Of a stretch of 64,000 bases of DNA, positions 18,956-30,493 are shown one piece after another (position 1 is the first letter of the stretch; each line of letters opens with the position of its first letter). This stretch comes from Nitrosospira sp. NpAV (lineage in GTDB: Bacteria; Pseudomonadota; Gammaproteobacteria; Burkholderiales; Nitrosomonadaceae), in the NCBI RefSeq assembly GCF_000832065.1, contig NZ_JXQM01000014.1, positions 39,532 through 103,531 of the forward strand, written 5' to 3'. The notes beneath the pieces are model-generated. The model did no database searches. It worked only from the letters and a program-made list of their open reading frames with translations, and was not told where the DNA came from. The position numbers were made by a program, and so were the translations under genes.

Positions 18956-19465
18956 TCAGAGTTCTTCAGTCTTCCCGCCAGTATTCTTGTAAGGATCGTC
19001 ATGCCCTAGCTTGGTGACAATATCGGTTTCCAGTTTTTCCATTATCGTTGCGCTGGCGTCACTGTCGTGGTCATACCCCTGTAGATGCAAAATACCATGC
19101 ACGGTGAGGTGAGCGTAATGTGCCGTCAGGCTTTTATCCTGCTGATTAGCCTCCCTCTCTATCACCGGCGCGCACAGCACGATATCGCCTGACAGGGGCT
19201 GCACATCGCGGTATACGAAAGTCAGCACATTAGTGGCGTAGTCCTTGCTGCGAAAATCCTGGTTGAGGCTGCGGGCTTCGGGTTCATCCACAATGCGTAG
19301 CACAATTTCCGCATCTTGCATCAGCGCAGCCTTTGCCCATCTGCGGAATTGAGGTCGGCGGGGTACGTTCTTGTCATGAGTTGCATATTGCGTTGTCAAT
19401 TTCAACCTCGCTTCCTTCCGAGTAGCCCCTCCAGGAAATCCGGAAACGCTAGCTTTGCTTTTCAT
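18956..19465 (-). CDS. ybeY: Endoribonuclease YbeY, 16S rRNA maturation factor
   Basis: YbeY is a zinc metalloprotein needed for 16S rRNA 3' maturation and ribosome quality control. In the 169 residues the metal motif is HGILHLQGYDH with H123, H127 and H133, and Arg/Asn-rich LNQDFRSKDYATNVLTF precedes it. The start overlaps the ybeZ end by 17 bp, so coupling is likely; the first 20 or so residues are extra, and a later start is possible. Confidence 0.95.
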   Translation of the reverse strand: MKSKASVSGFPGGATRKEARLKLTTQYATHDKNVPRRPQFRRWAKAALMQDAEIVLRIVDEPEARSLNQDFRSKDYATNVLTFVYRDVQPLSGDIVLCAPVIEREANQQDKSLTAHYAHLTVHGILHLQGYDHDSDASATIMEKLETDIVTKLGHDDPYKNTGGKTEEL

Positions 19466-20480
19466 ATTTTTCGTAGGCGTTGACGATTCTTTGTACCAAT
19501 GGATGCCTCACCACATCGTCAGCGCCGAAATGCGTGAAAGCGATACCGCGCACCTTTTCCAGAACCTGTTTTGCCTCCACCAATCCGCTTTTCTGATGCT
19601 TGGCCAAGTCGATCTGAGTGACGTCACCGGTTACTACCGCCTTGGAGCCGAAACCGATACGAGTCAGGAACATTTTCATCTGTTCGGGCGTCGTGTTTTG
19701 CGCTTCGTCAAGAATGATGAATGACTGATTCAACGTGCGTCCGCGCATGAAAGCGAGCGGCGCGATTTCGATAGTGCTGCGCTCGAACTGTTTGCTGGTT
19801 TTATCAAATCCCATCAGATCGTAAAGCGCATCATAGAGAGGCCGCAAATAGGGGTCTACTTTTTGCACCAGATCACCCGGCAGAAATCCCAGGCGTTCGC
19901 CGGCTTCCACCGCGGGACGCACCAGAACAATGCGCGCCACCACGCCGCGTTCAAGCGCATCGACCGCGCTCGCCACGGCTAGATAAGTTTTTCCGGTGCC
20001 TGCCGGACCAATGGCAAAGGTGATGTCATGCTTCTGGATTTGTTGCAGATACTGCACCTGCCGCGGCGTGCGGGCGCGCAAATCACTGCGCTGGGTTATC
20101 AGCACCGGTCCTGCCGGTGCTTGTGCCAGAGAGCCGGCGGCGGCGTGTTTTACCGAATGATGGGGATTCGTCACCTCGATCAATCCCAGTTGGATTTGCT
20201 CGATGCTTAGATGGTGCTGCGCCTGATTGTAAAAATTTCGCAGCGCTTCTGCGGCGAGCAAGGTCTGAGTCGATTTGCCACGCAAACGGAAATGTTCTCC
20301 ACGCCGCGCAATGATGACATCAAGCACGGTTTCGATTTGCTTGAGGTTCTCGTCAAGCGCCCCGCACAGGTTGGCAAGACGCTGATTATCGATCGGAGAA
20401 AATGAAATTTCGACGGGCTGGACTTTCAAAGGCTCGGTAAAACCATGGTAGGGGGTTAATTCTCGCAGCGACACGCACAC
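19449..20480 (-). CDS. ybeZ: PhoH-like ATPase YbeZ
   Basis: YbeZ is a cytosolic PhoH-family ATPase that partners YbeY in RNA metabolism. In 343 residues Walker A is GPAGTGKT at 158-165, Walker B/DEAQ is SFIILDEAQNTTPEQ, and the C-terminus has VVTGDVTQIDLAKHQKSGL. The start is uncertain: GTG at 20480 and GTG at 20474 are both possible, and no good ribosome site is seen. It lies downstream of miaB, the usual miaB-ybeZ-ybeY-corC order. Confidence 0.94.
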   Translation of the reverse strand: MCVSLRELTPYHGFTEPLKVQPVEISFSPIDNQRLANLCGALDENLKQIETVLDVIIARRGEHFRLRGKSTQTLLAAEALRNFYNQAQHHLSIEQIQLGLIEVTNPHHSVKHAAAGSLAQAPAGPVLITQRSDLRARTPRQVQYLQQIQKHDITFAIGPAGTGKTYLAVASAVDALERGVVARIVLVRPAVEAGERLGFLPGDLVQKVDPYLRPLYDALYDLMGFDKTSKQFERSTIEIAPLAFMRGRTLNQSFIILDEAQNTTPEQMKMFLTRIGFGSKAVVTGDVTQIDLAKHQKSGLVEAKQVLEKVRGIAFTHFGADDVVRHPLVQRIVNAYEKYEKQS

Positions 20481-20597
20481 TTTGCAAGAAACGAAGGCAA
20501 GGAATCCCGGAATATGTCCTCATGTTCGCCCGTTCGCCGAACTTAAAGGAAATCGGCTGCAAATGCATGTGGCTGATCCATATTCCGCTTCGATTTA

Positions 20598-21953
20598 TCA
20601 GATACCGACAGGCTGCTGGTCATTCATGATTCTACCGCGCAATGAATGGGATAGCGCGGCGGTAATCCGGATATTCATGAAATGACCGATTTGTATCGGG
20701 TCGCCGGGGAAATTCACCATGCGGTTGTTGTCGGTACGCCCGCAAAGTTCGCTGGCATCCTTTTTGGATACCCCTTCCACCAGAACGCGCTGTATTGAAC
20801 CGATCATGCGTTGGCTGATGGCCTGGGCCTGCTGCTCGATCTTCTCCTGCAAGCGTCGCAGGCGCTCCAATTTGATTTCGTAGGGCGTATCGTCGAATAG
20901 TCCCGCGGCGGGTGTGCCGGGGCGGGGGCTATAAACGAAGCTGAAGGAATCATCAAAGTTCACACTTTCAATCAGCTTCATAGTCTCTTCGAAATCGGCC
21001 TCTGTTTCACCGGGAAAGCCAATAATAAAATCTGATGTAAGTGAAATATCGGGACGGGCAGCCCGGAGCCTGCGGATAATGGATTTGTACTCCAGCGTGG
21101 TATAGCCACGTTTCATTGCCCCCAGTATCCGATCCGAGCCTGATTGAACCGGCAGGTGCAAATGACTTACCAGCTTTGGCAATTTTATATAGGCATCAAT
21201 CAGCCGCGAAGTGACTTCTCTGGGATGGGACGTCGTGTAACGAATGCGTTCGATACCGGGAATTTCACTGATGTATTCAAGCAACAGCGCCAGGTCCGCC
21301 ATTTCACTTTCTTCCGTATGCTCTATTGCACCTCGATACGCGTTCACGTTCTGGCCCAGCAGCGTGACTTCTTTGATTCCCTGATTTGCCAGTCTCGCGA
21401 TTTCCACCAGTACATCGCCCAGAGGGCGCGAGATTTCCTCGCCCCGCGTATAAGGCACTACGCAAAAGCTGCAATATTTGCTGCATCCTTCCATAATGGA
21501 AACGAACGCAGTCGCGCCTTCAGACCGTGCGGGCGGCAAATGGTCAAATTTTTCGATTTCAGGAAAGGAAATATCCACCTGCGGACGGCCGGTAGCGTGG
21601 CGTGCCGAAATCAATTGCGGCAACCGATGCAGGGTTTGCGGGCCAAATACCAGATCCACGTATGGCGCACGCTTTACAATTTCAGCGCCTTCCTGACTGG
21701 CGACGCAGCCCCCCACGCCGATGAGCAGATTGGGATTGGATTTTTTCAAATGTCTGATGCGTCCCAGATCGTGAAATACTTTTTCCTGGGCTTTCTCCCG
21801 TACCGAACAGGTGTTAAACAGAATTACGTCGGCATCGGCGGGATTGTTGGTTTTCTCCATGCCCTGCGCAGCATGAAGCACATCCGCCATCTTATCCGAG
21901 TCATACTCGTTCATTTGGCAACCGAAGGTTTTAATGTAAAGTTTTTTTATCAT
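20598..21953 (-). CDS. miaB: tRNA-2-methylthio-N6-dimethylallyladenosine synthase MiaB
   Basis: MiaB is a radical SAM methylthiotransferase that modifies A37 of tRNAs. Starting at 21953 ([20 protein letters not shown]) it has 451 residues. The N-terminal cluster cysteines are C12, C49 and C83; the radical SAM cysteines are C157, C161 and C164 (CSKYCSFC). A C-terminal TRAM domain follows. An in-frame upstream start at 22016 would add 21 atypical residues. It heads the ybeZYX group. Confidence 0.96.
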   Translation of the reverse strand: MIKKLYIKTFGCQMNEYDSDKMADVLHAAQGMEKTNNPADADVILFNTCSVREKAQEKVFHDLGRIRHLKKSNPNLLIGVGGCVASQEGAEIVKRAPYVDLVFGPQTLHRLPQLISARHATGRPQVDISFPEIEKFDHLPPARSEGATAFVSIMEGCSKYCSFCVVPYTRGEEISRPLGDVLVEIARLANQGIKEVTLLGQNVNAYRGAIEHTEESEMADLALLLEYISEIPGIERIRYTTSHPREVTSRLIDAYIKLPKLVSHLHLPVQSGSDRILGAMKRGYTTLEYKSIIRRLRAARPDISLTSDFIIGFPGETEADFEETMKLIESVNFDDSFSFVYSPRPGTPAAGLFDDTPYEIKLERLRRLQEKIEQQAQAISQRMIGSIQRVLVEGVSKKDASELCGRTDNNRMVNFPGDPIQIGHFMNIRITAALSHSLRGRIMNDQQPVGI

Positions 21954-22035
21954 GACCGTATCGGAAGTCTTGTTAGATTGTCTTGAGAATGCCGCATACC
22001 CGATGCGCGCGACCACATAGCTTTTCTTGATTGGG

Positions 22036-24849
22036 TTATCCGCTGTTTCTCAACCCGGCAGCCACACCGTTAATGGTGAGTTGTATCGCGCGCTTTACGG
22101 TATCGGCGGCATCACCCGACCGGTAACGGCGTAACAGCTCAACCTGCAAATGATTGAGCGGATCGATATAGGGGGTGCGGTTACGAATACTGCGAGCCAG
22201 GGTAGGGTTGTCCTGCAGCAATTCTGTGCGGCCCGTTACCGCAAACAACCATTTTACGCTGCGATCCCACTCCGCCTGGATGCGGCCGAAAATTTCTTCG
22301 CGTAGCTCAATATCGCTTACCAGCTCGGCATAACGGGAGGCGATACCCATATCTGTTTTTGCCAGCACCATATCCATGTTGGAAAGCAGTGTTTGCATGA
22401 AGGGCCAAGTGCGATGCATTTCCTGTAGAAATTCCAGTCCTTTTCCGCCCCGGTCTTCGCGCTGGACAAAAGCTTCCACAGCCGTGCCGAAGCCATACCA
22501 GCCCGGAATCATTGCACGATTGACGCTCCAGCTGAATACCCAGGGAATGGCGCGTAGATCTTCTATAAGATCGGATTGCTTGCGGGATGGCGGGCGGCTG
22601 CCAATATTGAGTCCAGCAATTTCCCTGATCGGCGTGGATTCTTGAAAATAGCGCTTAAAGCCGGGGGTTTCATAGACCAGATTGCGGTAAGCCGCGAACG
22701 CGTCGCGCGCCAGCATTTCCATAATCAGGTAATATTCCGCGGCGCGTTCACCGAGGGGATCGTGGCTTAACAACGTGGCCTCGACCGTGGCGGCTACCAG
22801 CGTTTCCAGATTACGCCGCCCAATTTCCGGGTCGGCATATTTACTACCGATGACTTCACCCTGCTCAGTAATGCGTATCTGAGCATTAACGCTGCCCGGT
22901 GGCTGAGCAAGTATCGCTTGATAGCTTGGACCTCCCCCACGTCCGACTGTGCCGCCGCGCCCATGAAACAGGCGCAATTCAATCTTATGCTTGCTGAATA
23001 CTTTGGTTAGCTCGGTTTCGGCTTTATAGAGTTCCCAGTTAGCGGCGAGGAAGCCGCCATCCTTGTTGCTATCGGAATAACCCAGCATGACCTCCTGCAC
23101 ATTGCCACGCGAATCCAGGAGCTCGCGATAATACGGTAGCGAGAATAAATCGTTCATGACATGGCTGCAGTTGCGCAAATCCGCGATGGTCTCGAACAAT
23201 GGAATGATATTGACGTGAAGATAAGGCGTTTCCCCGGCCTGCAATAGCCCCACTTCCTTTAGCAGCAAGGCGACCTCGAGTATGTCGGAAATGCCGTCGG
23301 TTTTGGAAATGATGTAGTTTGGCAGTGCGGCCCGGCCGAAGCGCCGCTGAATTTCCGCTGCCACCTGCAGAATGCATAATTCGCTCTGGACAAGTTCGGA
23401 ATAATCCAGATAAGGCGAACGAAGCGGACGCGGGCTGCTGATCTCGCTCAGCAGCCACTGTATACGTTCCGCCTCGGCCAATTCGGAATAACCTTTACGA
23501 CGTGTCCCGTACTCGAACAATTCCGCCACAACCTGCTCATGCACATTGCTGTGCTGGCGCATGTCCAGCGGTGCAAGGTGAAAGCCGAAGACTTCCGCGG
23601 CGCGTCGCAGATGCCGCAACTCCCCGCGTGCCAACAAATTCGATTTGTGCTGCTTGAGTGAGTGAATGACGATATCGAGATCATGCACAAAATCCGTGCT
23701 TTCCGCGTAAGGTGCGGCGGGACCGACGGGCCGCCTTTGCCTGATGACATGACCGAGTTCCTGGCTGGTAGCGGCAAGACGCGCATAAATACCAATTAAT
23801 GCGCGCCGATAGGGCTCATCGACCCGGCTGGGCGCGCGGTCTGGCGATGCCTCGGACAATGCTGCCAGCTCATCGTCCACACCTACCAGGCGCTCTGTCA
23901 GGCTTAACCGGCGGCCAATCTGATGCACTTCGCCCATGTAATAATCCAATGCCAGCGCCGATTGACGTTCGGCCGCGTGCAGCATTACGTCATGTGTAAC
24001 GAAAGGATTCCCGTCCCGGTCGCTACCTATCCAGCTGCCAATGCGTAAAAACGGCGGAATATGCGGTGCGGCTACGCCCATCCGGCGTTCGAGCAAGTCT
24101 TCGATTTCCGCGTAAAGACGCGGTACCTCGGTCAGAAAAGTATACCGGTAGTAGGCTAGACCATTCTTGATTTCGTCATATACCGAAAGACGTTCAGGAC
24201 GCAGCATGCGCGTTTGCCATAATATCTGAATGGCGCAACGCAACCCCTCTTCGTTGCTGCGTAATTCGTCAGGGGTAAGTTGCATGCGATCACGTTCATT
24301 CAGCAAATGCGCAATGGTCAACTGGCAGTCCAGTATGCTTCTGCGCTGTACCTCGGTGGGATGAGCGGTCAATACCGGTGAAACCAACGCTTTGGCGAAA
24401 AATCCGGCTAATGCCCTGCCATCGGTTCCGCTGGAGAAGACCCGATCCAGCGCCAGCGCCACACTGCCCGCCTGCGGCGGCGACCCCGCCCGCAGATGGG
24501 TACGGCGGCGGCGATTGTGATGCATGTCTTCGGCAATATTGGAAAGTTGCGAGAAATGGCTGAAGGCGCGTACCACCGCTACCGTCGCCTTGTTACTCAG
24601 CTGATTGAGTATCATATCCAGCTCATGCCGGGCTTCCGGATCCTGGTCTCGGCGAAAACGAATCGCGGTTTGGCGGATATTCTCAACCAGATCGAAAGTA
24701 GGCTCGCCTTCCTGCTCACGCAATGTGTCGCCCAGCATGCGTCCCAACAGACGGATGTCCTCCCGCAAGGGGTCATCCTTTACCGGCCTGTTTTTTTCAT
24801 CGGTATGATTTCTATCCACACTCGTATTCCGGGGGGCAAGAGATTTCAT
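22036..24849 (-). CDS. ppc: Phosphoenolpyruvate carboxylase
   Basis: Ppc converts PEP and bicarbonate to oxaloacetate, the anaplerotic feed of the TCA cycle, which matters in an autotroph. The ATG at 24849 ([10 protein letters not shown]) gives 937 residues; an upstream start at 24921 would run into the hemC leader. Seen are the catalytic His region [14 protein letters not shown], the glycine-rich loop [14 protein letters not shown] and QVELLRRYR near the C-terminus, ending in the mobile NSG tail (NTG in E. coli). It is divergent from hemC. Confidence 0.96.
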   Translation of the reverse strand: MKSLAPRNTSVDRNHTDEKNRPVKDDPLREDIRLLGRMLGDTLREQEGEPTFDLVENIRQTAIRFRRDQDPEARHELDMILNQLSNKATVAVVRAFSHFSQLSNIAEDMHHNRRRRTHLRAGSPPQAGSVALALDRVFSSGTDGRALAGFFAKALVSPVLTAHPTEVQRRSILDCQLTIAHLLNERDRMQLTPDELRSNEEGLRCAIQILWQTRMLRPERLSVYDEIKNGLAYYRYTFLTEVPRLYAEIEDLLERRMGVAAPHIPPFLRIGSWIGSDRDGNPFVTHDVMLHAAERQSALALDYYMGEVHQIGRRLSLTERLVGVDDELAALSEASPDRAPSRVDEPYRRALIGIYARLAATSQELGHVIRQRRPVGPAAPYAESTDFVHDLDIVIHSLKQHKSNLLARGELRHLRRAAEVFGFHLAPLDMRQHSNVHEQVVAELFEYGTRRKGYSELAEAERIQWLLSEISSPRPLRSPYLDYSELVQSELCILQVAAEIQRRFGRAALPNYIISKTDGISDILEVALLLKEVGLLQAGETPYLHVNIIPLFETIADLRNCSHVMNDLFSLPYYRELLDSRGNVQEVMLGYSDSNKDGGFLAANWELYKAETELTKVFSKHKIELRLFHGRGGTVGRGGGPSYQAILAQPPGSVNAQIRITEQGEVIGSKYADPEIGRRNLETLVAATVEATLLSHDPLGERAAEYYLIMEMLARDAFAAYRNLVYETPGFKRYFQESTPIREIAGLNIGSRPPSRKQSDLIEDLRAIPWVFSWSVNRAMIPGWYGFGTAVEAFVQREDRGGKGLEFLQEMHRTWPFMQTLLSNMDMVLAKTDMGIASRYAELVSDIELREEIFGRIQAEWDRSVKWLFAVTGRTELLQDNPTLARSIRNRTPYIDPLNHLQVELLRRYRSGDAADTVKRAIQLTINGVAAGLRNSG

Positions 24850-24972
24850 AACACGACTTCCCATGCAACGCACAGGTGAGCGGGTGCCTTGCGCACTTCG
24901 ATCCAGGCTGGCGGCCGGCATGCTAAAATGAACATTGGAAATGATCCCGTAATTTTACTGACTGTAATAATA

Positions 24973-25938
24973 ATGCCCAATTCATCCAATCCTGCAAAAA
25001 TCATTATCGCTACACGGGAAAGTATTCTTGCCTTGTGGCAGGCAAATTTCATCCGGGAGCGGTTGTCGAAATTATACCCACAAACCGAGTTCAACATATT
25101 TGGTATGACTACTCGCGGCGATCAGATACTTGATATGTCTCTTTCCAAGATTGGCGGCAAGGGCCTGTTCATCAAGGAACTGGAGCAAGCGCTGGAGGAC
25201 AGGCGTGCTGATATCGCGGTACATTCGATGAAGGATGTGCCGATGGATATGCCGGAAGGATTTGCGCTGGCTGCCATCGCCGAACGCGAAGATCCGCGTG
25301 ATGCCTTTATTTCCAATCAGTATGCAGATCTCTCCGAGCTTCCTGCGGGGAGTGTGGTAGGGACTTCCAGCCTCCGGCGCGAAAGCCAGTTGCGCGCGCA
25401 TTTTCCGCATTTACAGGTGAAGCCTCTGCGTGGCAACGTGCAGACCCGTTTACGCAAGCTGGATGAAGGAGAGTTTGCGGCAATTATTTTGGCGGCGGCG
25501 GGACTCAAGCGATTGGGACTGGCTGACCGCATTACTGCACTGTTGAGTCCTGAACTTAGCTTACCGGCGGTGGGCCAAGGGGCATTGGGAATTGAATGCC
25601 GGGCCGATCGAGCGGATTTGATCAAGCTCATGCAGCCATTGCATCATCCTGAAACCGCTCAGTGTGTGGAGGCGGAACGCGCCATGAGCCGGGCGCTGGG
25701 CGGGAGTTGCCAGGTACCGCTGGGTGGTTTTGCGGAAATCACCGCGGGAGTATTGCGGCTGCGCGGGTTTGTCGCCAGTCCCGACGGGACCCGCATGATA
25801 AGTAATGAAATAAGCGGTGACCCTGAAACAGGAATGGGTATGGGTGCACAGCTCGCGCGGAATCTGAAGGAGCAAGGAGCGGCAGAAATTCTGGCGATGC
25901 TGGAATCAACCATGGTTGCAACAGTGAGCCATCCGTGA
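24973..25938 (+). CDS. hemC: Porphobilinogen deaminase (hydroxymethylbilane synthase)
   Basis: HemC links four porphobilinogens into hydroxymethylbilane in haem synthesis. The ATG at 24973 gives 321 residues; in-frame upstream starts exist but extend into the ppc promoter region. The cofactor-binding Cys246 is in [12 protein letters not shown], the active-site Asp region is [10 protein letters not shown], and the arginine-rich [12 protein letters not shown] is present. The stop overlaps the hemD GTG start. High haem demand fits an ammonia oxidiser. Confidence 0.96.
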   Translation: MPNSSNPAKIIIATRESILALWQANFIRERLSKLYPQTEFNIFGMTTRGDQILDMSLSKIGGKGLFIKELEQALEDRRADIAVHSMKDVPMDMPEGFALAAIAEREDPRDAFISNQYADLSELPAGSVVGTSSLRRESQLRAHFPHLQVKPLRGNVQTRLRKLDEGEFAAIILAAAGLKRLGLADRITALLSPELSLPAVGQGALGIECRADRADLIKLMQPLHHPETAQCVEAERAMSRALGGSCQVPLGGFAEITAGVLRLRGFVASPDGTRMISNEISGDPETGMGMGAQLARNLKEQGAAEILAMLESTMVATVSHP

Positions 25939-26738
25939 ACAAGCCTCTGACCGGGATCAATATCCTGGTCACGCGCCCGGCGCACCAGGCGGACGATCTT
26001 GCCGCCAGGATTTGTTTGGCGGGTGGTAATCCGGTTTTGTTTCCGGTGCTTGAAATCCTCGATATAGGAGATCAGCGTCCGCTACTGGATCTGGTCGCGC
26101 GCCTCGATGAATTCGATTTGGCTATTTTTATCAGCCCCAACGCGGTCAATAAGGCGATGAGCCTGATCCAGACAAAACGGTCATTGCCGCCAACCTTGAA
26201 AGTCGCGGCGGTGGGTCAGGGAACCACCAGGGTGCTAGGAAATTTTGGCGTCAATCAGGTGATCGCGCCAGCCATGCGTTTTGATAGCGAGGCATTACTC
26301 GAAATGACCGAATTGCGGCAAGTCCAAGGTAAACGCATCGTCATCTTTCGGGGAGACGGCGGACGTGAGTTGCTGGGGGATGGCCTGTTGGCACGAGGCG
26401 CCACGCTTGAATATGCGGAATGCTACCGCCGCGTCAAGCCGGGTACCGATGCTGCTCCGTTACTGCGAGCCGGGGCAAGGGGCGAGATAAATGCAATTAC
26501 CATAACAAGTAGCGAAGGGCTGCGTAATTTATTCGATATGGTTGGCGAGCCGGGGCAGGTATGGCTCAAGAAAACGCCGTTGTTCGTATCCCATGAGCGC
26601 ATCGCACAAACCGCAAGAAAACTTGGATTGGATCAAGTGATTCGTACCGCTGCCGGAGATGAAGGTTTGGTGCAAGGCTTGTTAGAATATTTCCAGCCAG
26701 AGGCCAGGGGCGGCGATTGCACTTTAGGAAAATCATGA
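25935..26738 (+). CDS. hemD: Uroporphyrinogen-III synthase
   Basis: HemD closes hydroxymethylbilane with inversion of ring D to give uroporphyrinogen III. The 267 residues show the two-lobed family pattern: [45 protein letters not shown] and [18 protein letters not shown]. It starts with GTG overlapping the hemC stop, and its own stop overlaps the hemX start, so hemCDX is tightly coupled. Confidence 0.94.
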   Translation: MNKPLTGINILVTRPAHQADDLAARICLAGGNPVLFPVLEILDIGDQRPLLDLVARLDEFDLAIFISPNAVNKAMSLIQTKRSLPPTLKVAAVGQGTTRVLGNFGVNQVIAPAMRFDSEALLEMTELRQVQGKRIVIFRGDGGRELLGDGLLARGATLEYAECYRRVKPGTDAAPLLRAGARGEINAITITSSEGLRNLFDMVGEPGQVWLKKTPLFVSHERIAQTARKLGLDQVIRTAAGDEGLVQGLLEYFQPEARGGDCTLGKS

Positions 26739-27793
26739 GTGCGGAAGTTCAACAGACCGAAACCGATAAGCCACGGGGATTGCGCAAGGGAATGCCTAAG
26801 ATATTGCCAAAGCGCATCAATCCCGTTTTGATTTTTATCCTGATTTTTACCCTCATTGTAGCGTGGCAATGGTACGACACTCGTGACCAGATTGCGGGTT
26901 TGCAGCTTGAGTTGGCAAAACGCCTGGCTGAAGCGAATACCTCCGGTAAAGAGTCGCGCTATCTTGCAACCGAGGCGACGGAGGCGGGGCGCCGTGCTGA
27001 AACAAAGCTCAGTCTGCTTGAAGCCAAACTGGCCGAATCGCAGAGTCAGCAACTTGCCCTGGAGGCGCTCTACCAGGAGCTTACACGTAACCGCGATGAA
27101 GTGACCCTGGAAGAGGTGGAGCAATTGCTGCTTATCGCCAGTCAACAGTTGCAACTGGCAAGTAATGTGAAAGCTGCTCTGATTGCCATGCAAGAGGCCG
27201 ATACCCGCCTGCAACGTATTGACCGCCCGCAGTTATCCCCTTTACGTAAAATCCTGGCAAAAGACATGGATCTCCTGAAAGCAGCGCCATATGTTGATAC
27301 CGTGGGAATCAGCCTGCGTCTGGATAACCTTGCAGTCGCAGCCGATACGTTGCCATTGGCAATGGAGTTCCGGCCGTCGGAACCCAACTCTTCTCCGGCT
27401 CAGGCTCCAGCGGCGGAAAGTGCATGGCTCAAGCCTCTGCGAGAGGTGTGGGAGGACATAAAGCGGTTGGTGCGTATCCAGCGCATGGATAAACCGGATG
27501 CCGCGCTGCTGTCTCCCTCCCAGGCGTATTTTTTGCGCGAGAATTTAAAGTTGCGTTTATTATCCGCTCGGCATGCGCTGCTCGCACGCGATGGGGCCAG
27601 CTTCAAGGTCGATATCAACACCTCCCTTGACTGGATCACCCGGTATTACGACAGCAAATCGGGAGCAGTCATCAATATGCTGGAAGTATTGCATCAATTG
27701 CAAGACAGTGAAATTGGCATCGAATTACCCCGTATTTCCGCGAGTCTCGACGCAGTGCGTAATTATCGTCTTGCGCACGAACGGGGGAAATAG
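26735..27793 (+). CDS. hemX: HemX-like membrane protein of the haem cluster
   Basis: The 352 residues have one N-terminal transmembrane helix at about 30-48 (PVLIFILIFTLIVAWQWY), then a long coiled coil (about 50-130), then an alpha-helical periplasmic domain. Despite the old uroporphyrin-methylase label, HemX of this type has no methylase motif; it is thought to organise haem enzymes, but its role is not established. The ATG at 26735 overlaps the hemD stop. Confidence 0.9.
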   Translation: MSAEVQQTETDKPRGLRKGMPKILPKRINPVLIFILIFTLIVAWQWYDTRDQIAGLQLELAKRLAEANTSGKESRYLATEATEAGRRAETKLSLLEAKLAESQSQQLALEALYQELTRNRDEVTLEEVEQLLLIASQQLQLASNVKAALIAMQEADTRLQRIDRPQLSPLRKILAKDMDLLKAAPYVDTVGISLRLDNLAVAADTLPLAMEFRPSEPNSSPAQAPAAESAWLKPLREVWEDIKRLVRIQRMDKPDAALLSPSQAYFLRENLKLRLLSARHALLARDGASFKVDINTSLDWITRYYDSKSGAVINMLEVLHQLQDSEIGIELPRISASLDAVRNYRLAHERGK

Positions 27794-27798
27794 ATGAT

Positions 27799-27907
27799 CC
27801 TGAAGCGGCTGTTGATTGCTTATTTATCAGGTTAGCATGATGATCCAAAAGGATTTTTCGCGTTACTTGACCTTCGCCTTCGTGATGAGTTCACTGCCGG
27901 GTTTCGG
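27799..27907 (+). repeat. Dispersed repeat, copy C (upstream of hemY)
   Basis: It shares ACTTGACCTTC and TGATGAG with copy A and GATTTTTCG-GTTACTTG with copy B. It ends with CTGCCGGGTTTCGG at 27894-27907, directly before the hemY ATG. The left end (CCTGAAGCGGCTG) is diverged. It occupies almost the whole hemX-hemY gap. Confidence 0.65.
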
Positions 27908-29113
27908 ATGAAGTGGGTACTTTGGCTATTGGCATTGTTTGCGGTGGCAGTAGCGGTAACGCTCGCAACCCGGTACAACAGTGGTTACGTGCTGGTGGTG
28001 GCGCCGCCCTATCGTGTTGAACTATCGCTTAATCTGCTGGCAGTTCTGCTGGTGGTGCTATTTGTTGTTGCCTATTTTGTTGTGCGATTGGCGATCATTA
28101 CCCTGCGACTGCCTACGGAGGTAGGCGAGTTTCGCTTGCGCCGGCGCCGGGATAAAGCGCGAGAAATGATGCTGGACGGTCTTAAGGCCTTCTTTGAAGG
28201 CCGCTACGCCAAAGCAGAGAAAGCATCCGCTGCGGCCCTGGATCCGCAAGAGCCGCCCACGGTTAATGCAATCAATGCCTTAATCGCAGCACGTTCCGCA
28301 CATGAATTAAGAAAGTATTCTCAGCGCGATGAGTTTATCGCCGCAGCGGAAAATAATGCGCCGAAAGAAATAGTACTGCGACTTATGACACAGGCTGAAC
28401 TACTGCTGGATGAACGTCGCTCGGGAGAAGCGCTGAAAATACTGCAATCGCTGCGTGCCAAAAGCGGGCGCCAGCACACTGCCGCACTGCGGCTGGAATT
28501 GAAGGCCTACCAGGGATCGAAAAACTGGGATGCGGTATTGGATCTTCTCCGGCAATTGGAGCAGCGTAATGCCTTTGATAAGACGCTGATACAGCGATTG
28601 CGATGCAATGCCCACGCGGAAAATCTCAAAAGCAGGATATTGAATCCGCGCGCCCTGAAAGAGTACTGGCAAACGATATCTTCGGTGGATAAGAAAGATA
28701 GTAAATTGGCCGCGGCCGCGGCGCATGCATGCATTGCAACAGGCGACTGTGTAACCGCTCATCAGATTATCGAGCAGAGTCTGGATGGACAGTGGGATTC
28801 CGAATTGGCGGGACTATACGCCGAGTGCTTGGGAACTGATGTAATCCGGCAAATTGAGCGTGCCGAAACATGGCTTAAGTCTAATCCTAACGACGCGTCT
28901 CTGCTGCTTGCTCTCGGCAAACTTTGCATCCATTGCGAACTTTGGGGTAAAGCCCAGAATTATCTGGAGGCGAGCTTGTCGGTTGAACCCAGCCATCCAG
29001 CCCATCTTGTGTTGGCACAATTAAATGAGAAGATCGGCAGACCCGAGCTGGCAAAGGATCATTACGGTAAAGGACTGAAACTCGCGTTGAAGCGGTTGGA
29101 GCGTTTGGGATAA
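27908..29113 (+). CDS. hemY: HemY-like membrane TPR protein of the haem cluster
   Basis: The 401 residues begin with two transmembrane helices (about 3-22 and 40-63), the HemY_N domain, ending before the basic segment RLRRRRDKAREMM. TPR-type helices follow. In proteobacteria this protein follows hemX and is thought to act in a haem-synthesis complex; it is unrelated to protoporphyrinogen oxidase HemY of Bacillus. Its ATG directly abuts a repeat end. Confidence 0.92.
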   Translation: MKWVLWLLALFAVAVAVTLATRYNSGYVLVVAPPYRVELSLNLLAVLLVVLFVVAYFVVRLAIITLRLPTEVGEFRLRRRRDKAREMMLDGLKAFFEGRYAKAEKASAAALDPQEPPTVNAINALIAARSAHELRKYSQRDEFIAAAENNAPKEIVLRLMTQAELLLDERRSGEALKILQSLRAKSGRQHTAALRLELKAYQGSKNWDAVLDLLRQLEQRNAFDKTLIQRLRCNAHAENLKSRILNPRALKEYWQTISSVDKKDSKLAAAAAHACIATGDCVTAHQIIEQSLDGQWDSELAGLYAECLGTDVIRQIERAETWLKSNPNDASLLLALGKLCIHCELWGKAQNYLEASLSVEPSHPAHLVLAQLNEKIGRPELAKDHYGKGLKLALKRLERLG

Positions 29114-29506
29114 GTTCAGCGGAATTACGTTGCCTGAGTATCTGAGTATATATTGCCAATGCATCGATACGAGCGAGATAAAGATTCAACCTAAATCCTG
29201 TGGTTGGACGGTGGTTCACCCAGGAGGCAAGAATCAAGTGACACAAAATTCTCTACCAGCCAGAGTGCTAGATCGACAAGGTGATCAATCGAGGAAGGTT
29301 ATGGCGGCGAGTATGCACGATACATGATCGATCTCACCCAGGAGGAATTTGATATTATCATCCCATCCATCGGGTACGCGGAGTTACCGGACCCTGATTT
29401 TTGTGCTAGCGTGGAGACGCAATAGTCAATCTATATTAAAAGTTTCTATAAGAATGCCTCGTTATACTAGGTTACCCGATTTCTACCGTATCAACTAGGA
29501 GCTGCA
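29114..29506. other. Non-coding gap between the haem cluster and the metabolic cassette
   Basis: This 393-bp gap holds a half-copy of the dispersed repeat at 29190-29211 and a 33-codon ORF at 29324-29425, MIDLTQEEFDIIIPSIGYAE at its start. That ORF is open further upstream in frame and may be a gene remnant. TTATACTAGG near 29462 could be a -10 box for the cassette. No gene of normal size fits here. Confidence 0.5.
29190..29211 (+). repeat. Left half-end of the dispersed repeat at the cassette border
   Basis: CCTAAATCCTGTGGTTGGAC matches the left end of copy A (CCTAAATCCGGTGGTTGACC) at most positions, and the downstream bases CGG also match the relative at 48925. No right half follows within the next few hundred bases. 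It marks the left side of the 29.5-34.5 kb cassette. Confidence 0.55.
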
Positions 29507-30493
29507 ATGAGCATGAAACCCGTTCGGATTGCCGTCACCGGTGCTGCCGGTCAAGTGAGTTATGCTTTGCTTTATCGCATCGCCAGTGGCGAGATGTTAG
29601 GAAAAGATCAGCCGGTCATACTGCAATTGCTCGAACTTCCGAACGAGAAGGCGCAGGCAGCACTAAAGGGTGTAATGATGGAGCTGGAAGACTGCGCTTT
29701 TCCCTTGCTCTATGGAATGGAAGCCCATAGCGACCCTACGGTCGCCTTCAAGGACACTGAGTATGCACTTCTAGTGGGTTCCCGGCCGCGCAGTCTGGGT
29801 ATGGAACGAACCGAACTTCTAGCCGCCAATGCGCCGATATTTACTGCCCAAGGTAAGGCGCTCGACGCTGTCGCGAGTCGGGATGTCAAAGTGCTGGTCG
29901 TTGGAAATCCGGCGAATACAAATGCTTGGATTGCGATGCGGAGCGCGCCGAGCCTCCCTCGGGAGAACTTCACCGCTATGCTGCGGCTGGATCACAACCG
30001 TGCCCTCAGTCAACTCGCCGCTAGGACGGGCAGGCCCGTCTCCTTGATCGAGCATTTGGCTGTCTGGGGCAATCATAGTTCTACTATGTACCCGGATTAT
30101 CGGTTTGCTTCCGTTGAAGGCGCGAGTGTCAAGGGTATGATAAACGACGATGCTTGGGGCAAGGATGTATTCCTGCCTACTGTTGCCCAGCGGGGCGCGG
30201 CGATCATCGAAGCGCGTGGACAATCGAGCGCCGCTAGCGCGGCAACCGCGGTAATCGACCACATGCGCGATTGGGTCATGGGCACGCAAGGTAGGTGGGT
30301 CACGATGGGGGTTCCCAGCCAGGGCGAATATGGCATTCCAAAGAACGTCGTATTCGGATACCCGGTCACCTGCACCGAAGGAAAGTACGCCATCGTCGAA
30401 GGGTTGAAATTCGACAAATTCAGCCAAGATCGAATTGAGAGAGCGTTAGCCGAGCTGATTAGCGAGCAGGATGCTGTTAAGCACTTGCTCTAG
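29507..30493 (+). CDS. mdh: Malate dehydrogenase (NAD-dependent, cytosolic type)
   Basis: This enzyme interconverts malate and oxaloacetate. The 328 residues are full-length: NAD fold [20 protein letters not shown], substrate arginines in [22 protein letters not shown], and the catalytic Asp-His pair in LRLDHNRAL and [12 protein letters not shown]. The usual GARPRGPG loop is changed to GSRPRSLG. A strong AGGAG site precedes the ATG. It is the first gene of a five-gene same-strand cassette with a citrate synthase homologue, so it may be a cassette-specific paralogue rather than the housekeeping copy; which one cannot be told here. Confidence 0.92.
   Translation: MSMKPVRIAVTGAAGQVSYALLYRIASGEMLGKDQPVILQLLELPNEKAQAALKGVMMELEDCAFPLLYGMEAHSDPTVAFKDTEYALLVGSRPRSLGMERTELLAANAPIFTAQGKALDAVASRDVKVLVVGNPANTNAWIAMRSAPSLPRENFTAMLRLDHNRALSQLAARTGRPVSLIEHLAVWGNHSSTMYPDYRFASVEGASVKGMINDDAWGKDVFLPTVAQRGAAIIEARGQSSAASAATAVIDHMRDWVMGTQGRWVTMGVPSQGEYGIPKNVVFGYPVTCTEGKYAIVEGLKFDKFSQDRIERALAELISEQDAVKHLL

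Noticed and set aside
21144..21986. 280-codon plus-strand frame opposite miaB
   Set aside because: miaB on the other strand has all its motifs; this frame has none and no ribosome site.
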